This document shows positions 20,568-31,084 of a DNA stretch of 64,000 nt, piece by piece; the stretch's first letter is position 1, and each line of letters opens with the position of its first letter. The stretch covers positions 175,799 to 239,798 of the forward strand of contig NW_005178991.1 in assembly GCF_000350225.1 (NCBI RefSeq), given 5' to 3'. Source of the stretch: Chondrus crispus. Lineage: Eukaryota; Rhodophyta; Florideophyceae; Gigartinales; Gigartinaceae. A model generated the notes under the pieces. That model was not told the origin of the DNA. It searched no databases and was given only the letters and a program-made list of their open reading frames with translations. The position numbers and the translations under genes are program-made.

Positions 20568-20770
20568 CCTTAGCCCTCTGACCACCAAGTCAGTAAAGGT
20601 AACCTGAGTTGCCGGAGTTGAATGTCGCCTTGGTCGAAGTCCGTCTCTACCAAGACGCTCCCTTTTACCTAACCCTACGGCATCCTCTATCGCTTGGGGT
20701 TCTCTTTTCTCTTTCCTTTATTTCCCTATCCTTTTCTATCTCTAATTCTACCTATTTTTCCCTTATCTTG

Positions 20771-21013
20771 TGTTGGTGCCATCGGCCTCGGTTGCGAACG
20801 AACCGGTGTAGGTGTTTCGAGCCATCGGGCGGCACAGTTGACGTAGCGCTGCTACTGTGACCCATTTTCCGACGGAGACCGTTGCAACGACGTCTCCCTC
20901 GAAGGGCTCCGTCGTATTACGAGCCAGTGTTGGTACCATCGGTGTCGGTTGCGACCGAACCGGTGTAGGTGTTTCGAGCCATCGGGCGGCACGGTTGACG
21001 TAGCGCTGCTACT
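20771..21013 (+). repeat. Direct 86-bp repeat in Gypsy-2 leader
   Basis: 20771-20856 and 20928-21013 are near-identical, with a 157-bp period. The spacers are weakly similar too, so an older ~157-bp tandem duplication is likely. Function unknown; it sits between the promoter and gag. Confidence 0.85.
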
Positions 21014-21394
21014 TTCATTTCATCCCGTCGGGCTGCGTTGCGACGCCCCCGTCGAAGGCCTTGTCGCGTTACAAGGTGTCGAAGAAGCTCAACGAGCATT
21101 GGCCTTACAACCCAGTGGAACCGGGGTACCTACGTACGCGCCCCACCCCACACTCGTCGAGCACATCTCTTCGCAAGTCTCTACCACACCGATCCCGGGC
21201 CGGGCTACTTCTCTGTGCCGCCCCCCCTCATCAGGGATCCGAGCTACTACGAGTCGCAAGCTCGTTTAAACGGAGAAGGGAGAGTCGGAAACTCCGTAGC
21301 GCTGTGCCATCGGCAGTTCTTCTTTTTGTTGCTGTTGTTGTTTTTGCTGGACCATCGGACCGCGGTCTCTGCCCGACAGGCGCATTGCACTACA

Positions 21395-21475
21395 GAACGG
21401 AAAACGTTACATCCTGATAGCGGTCGAACATCTGACTGGTTGGTCCCTGGCTTGGGCAACCGAGACCGCTACGTC
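21395..21475 (+). repeat. Displaced integrase fragment in front of gag
   Basis: These 81 bases match 24781-24861, the integrase core around NGKxYILIAVEHLTGW, at about 79 positions. They sit directly upstream of the surviving gag C-terminal half, in a different frame (0 against 1). The left part of gag is therefore missing or scrambled in this copy. Confidence 0.9.
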
Positions 21476-21480
21476 AGGAA

Positions 21481-22761
21481 AAGCTGGAGAACAAGGTAGA
21501 CGCCATCACCAACCAGCTGGCGGAGCTGTCACTGATGATGAAGAAACGACAGACGTCAGGGGACAGTGATACGAGTTGGACATGTTCCTATTGCAAGGAA
21601 CCAGGGCATTCAGCCACTCGTTGTCGTTCCAACCCACACCGTGATACTCGTTGCCCAACGTGTGGGAAGATTGGACACACGACGGAGACTTGCTGGTCCC
21701 GCTTTGCTAGAAAGAATGTGGCTCATGCACGTCCTCAAGGTAACGCTGGCGCAGGAAGCGCTTATGGCCCCAAAGCAGGCGGTTCTGCCAACGACGCCGG
21801 TGACAAGGCCACCAGAGACTCGAAGCAAGTCACGGTCATAACTGAGACCACCAAGGGAGAATTGGTGGCAGCTACGAAACGCAACGCCGAAGGAGAGGCC
21901 TTGCCGAAGCAGTCGAAGAACCGTGAAGAAGTTTCGATCCCGAGGCTGCTGAATCCCACTCCAGTAGCTCCTAGGGGAACTCTCCCCTGGAATGAGCCGC
22001 TGAGAGTGCCGAGAGTGAAGCCTGCACGCCAGAAGAAGAAGAATGTTTCGAAGAAGGCGGCACTCCAGGAGCACGTCGGCAAGTACAACGTCGTGTCAGA
22101 GCTGGCGAATGCGCCGTCTGGTCTAACATTTGGACAACTTGTCCGTGGAGACGCTGAAGGAGCAAGGAAGGAGATGAAGAACCTTCTATCCAGGAGATTA
22201 GGGCGTTCTCGCGAGTTTGCGGGCCACACGGATGTCTTCCCGAGGCGTCTTCGGGTAGTTACTGTTCAAGTTTATGGAACTGATGCTCAAGCACTACTGG
22301 ATTCGGGTGCGGTGCCGAACATCATGTCGCCGCACCTCATGAAGAGACTTTCTCTGACGCCAGAGAGTACGAAGAAACACATCACTGTGGCAGATGGGAA
22401 GAGCTCCCCTTGTGTTGGATCACTGCGCCAGGTCCCCGTCTCGTTTTGGGGACTGGTGAGCATGATGGACTTCCTTGTCGTTACGGGAACACCGTACGAC
22501 GTCATCGTGGGGATGCCGTCGTTAGAGGAGCTCCAAACGTGCATTGATTTGGGGCAACAGCATGTCCAAGTAACTTTGGGTGATGAGACGATTCGACTAA
22601 GTCTTGAGATGGATGAAGACCATAAGAAGCCGGGATCCGCTACCGACAGTGAGGACTTCACGTCAGACTCGGGGGCCGTGCCGGCTGACTCGACTGACAT
22701 GGATGAAGACTTTGTCCTTTCGCTGCGTGAAAGGGTGCCGTTTGAACCAGACTTTGCTTAG
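21481..22761 (+). pseudogene. Gypsy-2 Gag C-terminal half plus protease
   Basis: The frame is open from 21481 (KLENKVDAITNQLAELS, coiled-coil-like) through two zinc knuckles, CSYCKEPGHSATRC and CPTCGKIGHTTETC (both CX2CX4HX4C), a basic linker, and a retropepsin with LLDSGAVPNIMS and VIVGMPSL. It stops at tag 22759-22761, after which the same frame continues into RT. The N-terminal half of Gag is replaced by unrelated sequence and an integrase fragment. ATG 21535 is only an internal Met. Confidence 0.85.
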
Positions 22762-23649
22762 GCGGGAGGAGTCACTGAGGACGAAGATCCTCATGCTGGA
22801 CTTCCGGACCTAGCTGAGGAAGGCTCAGAGTACGAGCCGGCGGATGAGAAAGAGAAGAGAGATGAGAAGGAGGAACTTCTCATGTCTAAGCTGAGCCATA
22901 TCAGCAGAGAGAACGACGACCGCATAATATGTTCTATCAGGAGTATGGGAATAGCTGCATGGTCTTTGGACAACCTCAGGCCGGCAGATGTCCCTGTGTC
23001 ACATTCGTTTGAGTTAAATGACGACAGACCCATTTCGCACGCCGTTCGGAGGCTCCCTCCGAGACACAACGCGGTAGTGCGCGAGGAGATCGAGAAGATG
23101 CAGAAGGCAGGGATCATTACCCCCTCTGTAGCTCCTTGGTCGTTTCCGGTCGTCATGGCAACGAAGAAGGACGGGAAACCTCGCTTCTGTGTTGACTACC
23201 GCGCGCTTAACCGCGTGATGAAGGCCGAGAAGTGGCCGTTGCCTAAAATGGAAGAGATATTCGACGACCTTGAGGGAAGCCAATTATTCACTACCTTGGA
23301 CTTGTTCTCGGGTTATTGGGAAGTGCGGATGGCTTCATGGTGCAAAGAACAGACGACGTTTGTCTGTCGGTACAGGACGTTTCAATTTGAAGTGATGCCA
23401 TTCGGGCTCATGAACGCTCCTTCAACATTTCAAAGGATGATAGATGGCGTATTCAGAGACCTGCCATTCGTCCGAGTATACCTTGACGACGTGGTCATCT
23501 TTTCGAAGTCTTTGGACGTCCATGTTGACCACTTAATTGAAGTGTTCGAGCTGATTGCTCGCAGTGGATTGAAGTTGAAGCTTGCGAAGTGTTCCTTCGC
23601 GCAATCACAGACCAGGCTATTGGGGCACGTCATCGGAAAGAGGGATTGA
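22762..23649 (+). pseudogene. Gypsy-2 reverse transcriptase
   Basis: In frame with the preceding gag-protease after the tag. An acidic linker is followed by RT: FCVDYRALN, LFSGYWEV, MPFGLMNAPSTFQRM, catalytic YLDDVVIFSKS, and LLGHVIGK. A one-base frameshift near 23640 ends the frame at tga (23647-23649), just where the RT-RNase H connection begins. Confidence 0.9.
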
Positions 23650-25582
23650 GGTGGATCCAGAGAAAACAACGATCATTTGAGACATCCCCGAGCCGCGCAC
23701 CAAGACGGAGTTACGAAGCTTCCTTGGACTAGCGGGGTATTACGGCCGATTTATCCCTAAGTTCGCAGAAGTCTCTGCATCGTTGCATGCTGCTACTTCT
23801 ACCAAAGTCGAATTTGAATTTACGGAAGGGATGCGGACCGCCTTCCAGGAGTTGAAGAAGAGGGTGACGTCTCCTCCGCTGCTGGCGCTCCCGACGTTTG
23901 ACAAACCCTTCGTGGTCGAGACAGATGCATCCAACATGGCAGTGGGAGCAGTTCTGGCTCAGAAGAAGGAAGACAAGAAGGTTCACCCGATACAATACGC
24001 CAGCAGGACGATGACGGAGACTGAGAAGAAGTACCCCACCTGTGAGAGAGAAGCGTTAGCGGTGATCTTCGTGCTAAAGAAATTTGGGGTGTATTTGCTC
24101 TCAACGCAAAAGTTCAAGTTGATTACGGATCACCAAGCGCTTCAGTATGCGTTCAAAAAGAAGGACATCCACGGTAGACTTGCCCGTTGGTTGGATTTCC
24201 TGGCGGAGTACGAATTCGAGATATTGTACCGCCCCGGCTCAAAGAATTGTGCCGCTGACTTTCTCTCGCGAATACGAAAAGACGATGGCAGGCGCGAGGA
24301 GGATGAGGGGGACCTAGTATGTGCTGCCGCTTTTGCGAAAGGAGATATACTGGAAGACATGGAACCTCATGTGCAGGACACGTACCGTTATCTCGAAGGA
24401 GAAGAGATGGTCGAGCAAGATGCTGCGCAGAGGCGCAGAATCAAGAAGAAATCCAGGCGGTTCCTCGCCTGGAACGGAAGGCTGTTTCGCAGGATGAAGA
24501 ATGGGATCAGAACAATCCCTTCTCGGGGGACTCGACTGCAGATATTGAGGTCGCTGCATGACGACATTGGCCACTGGGACGCTACAGCTACGAAGCAGTT
24601 CGTCCTTGACAGGTACTGGTGGCCGGGAGTTCATGGTGATATCTACGCCTACGTTCGTGGATGTGAAGGCTGCCAAAAGGCTGCGCCCATCCCGACGTAC
24701 AAGAGCACGGCGGTGATACCAGTCTCTCAGCTCTTTGAGACATTCTCGATAGACTTTGCGGGACCCCTTCCCAAGAGGAAGAACGGAAAATGTTACATCC
24801 TGATAGCGGTCGAACATCTGACTGGTTGGCCCCTGGCTTGGGCAACCGAGACCGCTACGTCTGCGGAAGTTGTCAAGTTCGTGAAGGAGGAGATCATCCA
24901 TTCGTTTGGTCCACCTCGGACTATAGTCTCAGATAACGCAACATGTTTCAGCGCAACAGCGTTGAAAAACTTCATGGCACAACAGCAAATTTCATGGAAA
25001 CCGGTCCTCGCCTATGCTCCCATGTCCAACGGAAAAGCGGAGCGTATGGTTGGGACCATCAAGCGTTCAATTCGGAAGACGCTATTAGGTCAGGGCGCCG
25101 CTACATCTAAATGGGAATCGGCGTTGAAACAGATTCTCTACGGGTACCGTCGGCGCCGACTGTCCGACGGGTTTTCCCCGTTCGAGTTGATGTATGGAGT
25201 TAAGCCGCCCTCGCAACCCCAGACCGAGTCGAACCAAATCCGATGGGGGGGCGTTGAGGGGCGCAACTGGGAACTGTTAGCGACCCTCGCGCTCCGAGCG
25301 ACGAGGACTGCTAAACAGCAGGACAGGACGAGCAAGAAGATGGCAGTTATCTCACAGCGCCAATTTGACGTAGGCGACCAGGTTCTGGTTGCCCGAGGAA
25401 CAGCCTTGGGAGGGCTACGGAAGTGGCCTTTAGGAGAATCGAAGTACTACGGCCCCTGCAGTGTAGTACGGGCAAACCACCCGCGGTACACACTCGTGTT
25501 GCCGGGTTTGCGCTACAGTCGACGGAATATCCACGCACGACGTTTAATCCCTTTTATTCAGAAACCCGCACATCTTATGTAG
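23650..25582 (+). pseudogene. Gypsy-2 RNase H and integrase
   Basis: This frame continues RT after the shift (GIEVDPEKT), meets a tga at 23678-23680, then is open to 25582. RNase H: VVETDASNMAVGAVL, CEREALAVIFVLKKF, ITDHQALQYAF. Integrase: HHCC finger ending GCEGCQKAA; catalytic Asp in SIDFAGPLPK, Asp in IVSDNATCF, Glu in NGKAERMVG. A GPY/F-like C-terminal region follows (YYGPCSVVRA). All catalytic residues remain, so damage is limited to the stops and the shift. Confidence 0.92.
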
Positions 25583-26327
25583 ATGTGATGCATGGGGCAA
25601 TTGGCCCGTGGACTGGTGCAGGGATGACTACGAGGAGTAGGAGGACAGAGACGATGTAGTTGAGAAACTTCGCTAGGATTGGACTCTCTGTGCGTTTTAA
25701 AGTCTGTGAGAAGAGTTGTTGAGGGTTACGGAAAGAGTCGAAATGAGACATCAACGGGAGTCAAGGTTGTCCGATGGAGAGGGGGCAATGTGCATTCTAG
25801 CGGAATGAGGAAAGAGGAGGCCGTTCGATCAAGGAACGTCGATGCTATAGGAGTTACTGTGACACAAGGGCTGGCATTGTGAGCTGTGAGGGCGGAGGAG
25901 TGGTCGGAACGACTACAAAAGACGTCTACATGCAGGGTGCGTCGGTGTATATGCGGCTGAGAGACACTGGAACTACGGCAGCGTATGATTCAAATGAATT
26001 AGTGCATAATTCATGCGTGAGTTGGTGAATATCTGACCGCATGCGGCCTTGCATGCGAGCCACAGGTCGTAGGCTTGATCAGTTGATGCGACCGTCACGT
26101 AAAGGACGAGTTTGTCGAGCCAAAGGGCGATGAAAACATGCCCAACTTGTTTCTCGATCTGGTTCTGGAAAGATTTCACTGGAAGTCAGGCCTGGGAGTA
26201 GCCGTTGAGGATGGTAAGTCGTCTTGGTCCACGAAAAATGACGTAATCCACTCGAGGTTACAGTTCGCCGGTTATCGTAAGACAGTGGTTGCTAATTTCT
26301 CCGCGACGAACCGAACGCGGCCGAAGG

Positions 26328-26358
26328 CTCAGGCGACGCGGAAACCACGCGGCCTGAG
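26328..26358. repeat. Hairpin repeat, copy 1
   Basis: 7-bp stem CTCAGGC/GCCTGAG around a 17-nt core GACGCGGAAACCACGCG. Confidence 0.75.
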
Positions 26359-26566
26359 GCAAAGGCGACGCCAGACGAACGCAGGACGCCTTGCTACCAA
26401 GCGCAAGATGTTGGACTTTCCCGCCAGTGGAATCCCTTGCCGTCTGCCTGGTCCGAGCCATGTCGCACAGAGAGTACCGCCCGAAGGACCACAGACCTCT
26501 CGTGCGTGGCTCGGAACGCGGCGCGTTTCAACGAAGTCCCGAAACGGGAACAACGAGAAACGGAGG

Positions 26567-26597
26567 CTCAGGCGACGCGGAGACCACGCGGCCTGAG
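26567..26597. repeat. Hairpin repeat, copy 2
   Basis: The same stem as copy 1 (CTCAGGC/GCCTGAG); core GACGCGGAGACCACGCG. Confidence 0.75.
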
Positions 26598-26631
26598 GCT
26601 CAGACGGCGTGGGATGGTTAACGGCCGGAGG

Positions 26632-26662
26632 CCCGGGAGACGCGGAGACCACGCGACCCGGG
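26632..26662. repeat. Hairpin repeat, copy 3
   Basis: Stem CCCGGG/CCCGGG (the innermost position is A facing A) around the same 17-nt core as copy 2. Two stem positions differ from copy 2 as pairs. Confidence 0.7.
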
Positions 26663-26694
26663 GCTACGGTGACGCTGACTGCTAAAACCACAAG

Positions 26695-26725
26695 TTCGGG
26701 CGACGCGGAGACCACACCGCCCGAA
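26695..26725. repeat. Hairpin repeat, copy 4
   Basis: Perfect 7-bp stem TTCGGGC/GCCCGAA; core GACGCGGAGACCACACC. Stem positions 1 and 4 differ from copy 2 on both sides, keeping the pairing. Confidence 0.75.
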
Positions 26726-27717
26726 GTTGAGGTTGAAGTGCCGGAGGCAGCGCGAGAAAGAAGCGATGCGGGCGTAGTCGGTGCGGTGGAAGGTGGAGAG
26801 ACGGTGGCCGGGGGGGGGCCAGAGCGGTTACGCAAGGAAGCGGGGCCAGTATATTTAGGTGCAACGGCAGCCCTGTGGTCTGCCCTGACGAGGGGGTCAT
26901 GTGAGATATTTTTAGGGAAATATTTGCATTTTACTGTAGAGGGAGATTTTATTCTGTAGTCCGAGATTTTATTTGAATTTTAGAGAAGCGCACGCGGACG
27001 GCCCGGCGGAATCCGGGCCGGATGCGTGGACGCTTCTGGAAGGAATTTCGTAGAAATAAAAGAGAGAGGGTGACGGGCGCTGCGGGGAAGGGGGGACCAC
27101 ACTCGGCCAACCCTCATCACGAACGGCACGCTCCCCAGAACCGCCTCCCCCATTTCACCGACAACATGTTGTGTGTACATCCCTGGGCGCTGGGCTTACA
27201 GCTTTCCTAACAGTACTGTAAAGGGGGTGCATGAATTGTTGGGCAAAAAGAAAAGCGACCACGAAAAAACAATCTCCGAAAAAACTACTGTACCTCATAC
27301 TCATTTTCTCATTTTTGATTCGCTGAGAGCAGCTCACGAAGCATGAAAACTGTACGTGCTGTACAGTTGTAGCTGATACAACGAGACAAGCTGTCCTGAT
27401 AAAAACCGACACACGAAATGTGTGGAGTCACTGTGAATTGAGAGTGTCAATTCATGCGTACTTGGGAATGCAAGACAGTGCATTGATACATGTGGGACCA
27501 CGAAAGGTCTAGAGATAGTGCTGAGAGACTAGCGGGATGACCACGGAAGGTCTAGAGCTAGTTTAGGAGTTGTATATATAGAAGCCCACTAACGGGAGTT
27601 AGAGGGGAAGAGGATTAAGAGAGAAAAAGGACCGAAATCAGTTAAGGACTCGGGAGTACTGGGTACTTTTTCGTTGTGTTCGTAGCAGTAGCACTTGAGC
27701 CAATCCGAATTATCAAT

Positions 27718-29031
27718 ATGCGTCATTCCGAGGAAACCACAGTTATGGGCCCAGGCCCAAGTGCTGCTCCGAACAGAATGTTCAATCCTCCGAGACTCCT
27801 CCCTACCACTGACAAGCTCTTATGGCGCAAGAAGGTCCGCATGTGGGCACGTGCGATGAGGACCTTAGCTAAGGGTGGCGATTCGAAAGCCACTAGCGCA
27901 TACAGAGCCATGAGCTTCATGCTTTATCAGTCCATCGACGACACATATGCTGGAAAACTTGAAGGGGGCATTCTGGCAGGAACATTACAAATCGAACCGG
28001 ACGAGGAAGAGAGCTTGGATCACATGGAAACAGTAGAGAAGATCATAAGTCTTGTAGCAAAAGACTCGATAACAGACGCCGTGCGACGTGAAGCTTCTCT
28101 ACTCAGAGACATACATTTGTGTAGAAGTAACGCAGGCGAAACGACAACTGCATTTGCTCACCGATACGAAGGACTCGCTCTGAGATACATCAACAACTGC
28201 ATTGCCTTAGGAGTAACGCAGATCAGCCAGAGTTTCGCTGTGACACTCTTGGACAACGATAACATCACACCGACCATATACAGCGCAATTATTTCGCAAA
28301 TTGTGGCATGTGCGAAAGAAAGAGGTACTGAACAGGAAGATTACACAGTCGCGCCAGCAGGATATGTTAGGAAAGTGGAGCAGGGAATTGACGATATGAT
28401 GGAAAAGTACCGCAAAATGAAGACTGAAGAAAACATCGCAATATCCGATGATGCAGATCTTGTATTCCAAGGCATGATGAAATTACGGAAGGATGTACAG
28501 AAGGTTGATAAACTAAGAGCTCATCAAGACCCAATTGACTCCCCAAACGCACTTATTACCCTTGAAGATGCTGTCCTAGCTTTGTCAGATGTAAAAGTGG
28601 ACGATAGGAACGATAAACCGCCAACAAACTCGGACATACGCCACTCAGGATCAATGCTTGGAAAAAGGTCATACGGAAGGTCCGTCAACAACGGACATCA
28701 TGACGCAGGCAGCCGCCCAGATAAGTGGAGGACGAACAACACTCCATTTGACATGTCGAAGCAGAAATGCAGGATGTGTAAGCGCAAGGGTCACTTCTAC
28801 AAGGATCCGTCTTGCATATACAACCAAGTCAGATCGATGCTCGCTAGACAAACAAACACCCCGATCGACCCCAGAGATGGTTCTACGAACGCTCAGATCG
28901 CATCTATAGTGAGTCAGCTCGCGAGTGATGCGAACGAGAAAGCAGAAAAGCCAAAATATGACGAACACCCTGAAAAAAGAGTTCACTTTTCGGAAAACAA
29001 TGCTACAAAAAAATCATCGTTTTTTCAATAA
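27718..29031 (+). CDS. gag: Copia-A Gag
   Basis: 437 residues from the first ATG (MRHSEETT); the frame is open slightly upstream from a GTG at 27676. A helical Gag-like domain occupies about residues 25-240, rich in Arg/Lys/Glu. A zinc knuckle follows: CRMCKRKGHFYKDPSC (CX2CX4HX6C; the last spacing is longer than the usual 4). It ends SSFFQ at taa 29029-29031, directly after a T6 run (TCG TTT TTT CAA TAA), with protease in the -1 frame. It is intact and differs strongly from the Gag of Copia-B and Copia-C, which lack a zinc knuckle. Confidence 0.85.
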   Translation: MRHSEETTVMGPGPSAAPNRMFNPPRLLPTTDKLLWRKKVRMWARAMRTLAKGGDSKATSAYRAMSFMLYQSIDDTYAGKLEGGILAGTLQIEPDEEESLDHMETVEKIISLVAKDSITDAVRREASLLRDIHLCRSNAGETTTAFAHRYEGLALRYINNCIALGVTQISQSFAVTLLDNDNITPTIYSAIISQIVACAKERGTEQEDYTVAPAGYVRKVEQGIDDMMEKYRKMKTEENIAISDDADLVFQGMMKLRKDVQKVDKLRAHQDPIDSPNALITLEDAVLALSDVKVDDRNDKPPTNSDIRHSGSMLGKRSYGRSVNNGHHDAGSRPDKWRTNNTPFDMSKQKCRMCKRKGHFYKDPSCIYNQVRSMLARQTNTPIDPRDGSTNAQIASIVSQLASDANEKAEKPKYDEHPEKRVHFSENNATKKSSFFQ

Positions 29032-30736
29032 AGGGATCTGACGCGCTCCTGCCAGACCCCAATCTTATACTAGACGAAGGAGCGCCCATTTCCACAGGCT
29101 GTATCGAAAACGCAGCTACCCTATCCGATATCCTTAGTATTCCCTTACAACTAGACCCACCGCGTGATATCTACTATCATGGATGGGTCAAGAATGCCTC
29201 GGCGCGAAAAAGATACTGTGCTCATGGACGTTACATATTCACGACACCCGGGGTAAACCCACAGCCATTATTTTCGACCTCGTCGAAGGCTCATCACCAT
29301 TAATCTTGGGCATGGATGTCCGAAAATACTGCAACACATTCAACCTAGCAACGCAACGTTACATTGAGATGTGCAGACCAACAGACAACGCCGATCGCGT
29401 GTTCTACACGTATCTGGTCCCGAATGACAGTCGGTTACGCCTCGACGTCGCACCCCATCCACTCGCAACCGTTGGGACGCTACTTGGCAACATCCATACC
29501 ACGGTACAACGAACGCCGATGGCGTTTTGCAAGCGTATACACAGATATACGCACGCGCATCCAGACGCACTGAGGGAGATATGCGCTAATGCCAGAATCC
29601 TAAGTGAACCACTCGACCACGCCATAGCTAAAGTCTCGGCAGCATGCAAAGTCTGCACCAAGAACGGACTACCGATGCCAGCCCGTAAGGTTTCACTGAC
29701 ACACGTCAATGAAGCCTTCAATGAAGAAATTCAAATGGATTTCTTTTTCATTACCATCCAAGGCGCGAACTTGATTATCCTTATTATTACCGACACGGGG
29801 ACCGGCTTCTCCGAGCTTACAATCGTCGAGAGTCGTCACCCCGACGTTTTCATAAGAGAAATCGAGCGTTCACGGGTGTGTCGGCACGGGGCTCCTAACG
29901 CAGTATCAGCGGACGACGAATATAACAAGAAAGCAACACACTTATACCTTCGCACCCATGATATTCAATTCAAACCACGCCCTGCACGACGCCATAATAA
30001 GACAGGCATCGTCGAGCGCAAGATAGTAACGGTAAAATCCATTCTAAACAAGTTAAATGACGAGGATACAGAGGCACCTGTCAGCGTTGTAGTGGCTCGC
30101 GCAGCTCTACTGTCCAACACATTCTCAGGAAGCCGCATCCTGAGCTCTTTCGAGCTCGTCAGGGGCTACAGTCCCTCTATTGCCAGTATCCCCGACAAGA
30201 TCATCTCTCAAGACCTACTTGACGCGCACCGAGAGCAAGTCGCCATTCGGGCCCTCCAGCGCCTCCTCAAATCACGTGCGCACAACCTGCCGTCTGTCAC
30301 CATGTTCCAGCCCAACACTCCCATTTGGGTATATTATCGCACATCCAAGCAAAACGAAAAAAGACCAGTGGGTCAAGGCCACCGTCGTAGAAGCTCATGA
30401 ACACTTTATACTCGCTCGCAGATCACAACGAGGTCCACCCATGCGCGTCGCATATGAGGATGCTCGCCTCGCACCCCGCGGAGTACTCGCTACCGAATTG
30501 ATTTCCTGTTCACTGGAAGACGAGCTACAATCCGATACGACAGCAGCAGACGATATCGGCGCAAGGAGCTGTGACCTACCAAGCCCGCTTCGCTCGCGCA
30601 TTCGTAAACATCCCGACGGCACTGACATCGAACAGGCCATACCTGTTGCGGATGAACCTAGCCCACCCGGTCACGTTACCAATGTTCGCCCGAATGGGGG
30701 GGATAAGAATACGGACGGGCACGACGATGACATTTC
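29032..30736 (+). pseudogene. Copia-A protease and integrase, frameshifted
   Basis: Frame 0 after gag gives a retropepsin start (LILDEGAPISTG, D-E-G-A instead of D-S-G-A). The match then moves to the frame of 29183-30400 (FDLVEGSSPLILGMDV). Integrase follows: HHCC finger with CKVCTKNG, catalytic Asp in EIQMDFFF, Asp in VSADDEYNKK, Glu in KTGIVERK. Near 30350 the match shifts frame again (WVKATVVEAHEHFILARR). The tail runs to 30736, where Copia-B R/U5 sequence begins, so RT is missing. Confidence 0.8.
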
Positions 30737-30770
30737 GGACAATAAACGAGGTATCGTTCCTTGCACCACA
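30737..30770 (+). repeat. Copia-B truncated 5' LTR (R/U5 remnant)
   Basis: 33 of 34 bases match the last 34 bases of the 3' LTR (35478-35511), starting GGACAATAAAC and ending GCACCACA. Upstream sequence is unrelated and belongs to Copia-A. Confidence 0.9.
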
Positions 30771-30783
30771 GGTTATGAACCCG
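30771..30783 (+). other. Copia-B primer binding site (initiator tRNA anticodon arm)
   Basis: GGTTATGAACCCG starts immediately after the LTR. The complement of GGTTATGA..CCC is the eukaryotic initiator tRNA-Met anticodon stem-loop (..CAUAACC), not a tRNA 3' end. This is the half-tRNA priming known for Drosophila copia and yeast Ty5. Confidence 0.7.
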
Positions 30784-31084
30784 ACATTGCAACTGCTGCA
30801 ACATGATCACCCCCTCCACCACGACGCCCCCAACGTCACCACCACCACCAACCTCACAACTTACCCGCACCCACCGACCGACAAGACAAAACCCCAGATC
30901 TCGAATACCGACCCCCGCCTCCGCTGTCCCGCGTCGAAGGCCCCAACTCAGATACGCCTCCACAACACAGTCTTGAGTGCGAAACAACCCCTCCCACCAC
31001 ACCCCAACTCCCGTCCCCCACCAACCCCTTGAGTGCGAAGAATCCCCTTCCGCTGCCTCACGCCCCGACCAAACACCGACCGCA

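Larger units (their letters stand above)
20447..25582 (+). mobile_element. Gypsy-2: broken Ty3/Gypsy retrotransposon
   Basis: A plus-strand Gypsy with a 5' LTR-like promoter region (about 20447-20640), a scrambled leader, gag-protease, RT, RNase H and integrase. Coding is broken by a tag at 22759, a frameshift near 23640 and a tga at 23678. I found no 3' LTR, and the exact left end is uncertain. It has no chromodomain and differs clearly from Gypsy-1 in the coding region. Confidence 0.88.
25583..27570. other. Gene-free interval after Gypsy-2
   Basis: No supportable gene and no visible Gypsy-2 3' LTR. A 69-codon minus frame (26179-25973) is unrecognised. The notable content is the hairpin family at 26328-26725. 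A direct repeat with GGTCTAGAG lies near 27500 and 27548, probably in the U3 of Copia-A. Confidence 0.5.
27571..30736 (+). mobile_element. Copia-A: Copia-order element lacking RT
   Basis: TATA-like TGTATATATA (27571-27580), gag (27718-29031), protease remnants and integrase (to about 30736). Integrase follows protease directly, the Copia order, but the RT and RNase H part is absent because Copia-B sequence begins at 30737. No LTR boundary could be fixed. Several frame changes are present. Confidence 0.75.
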
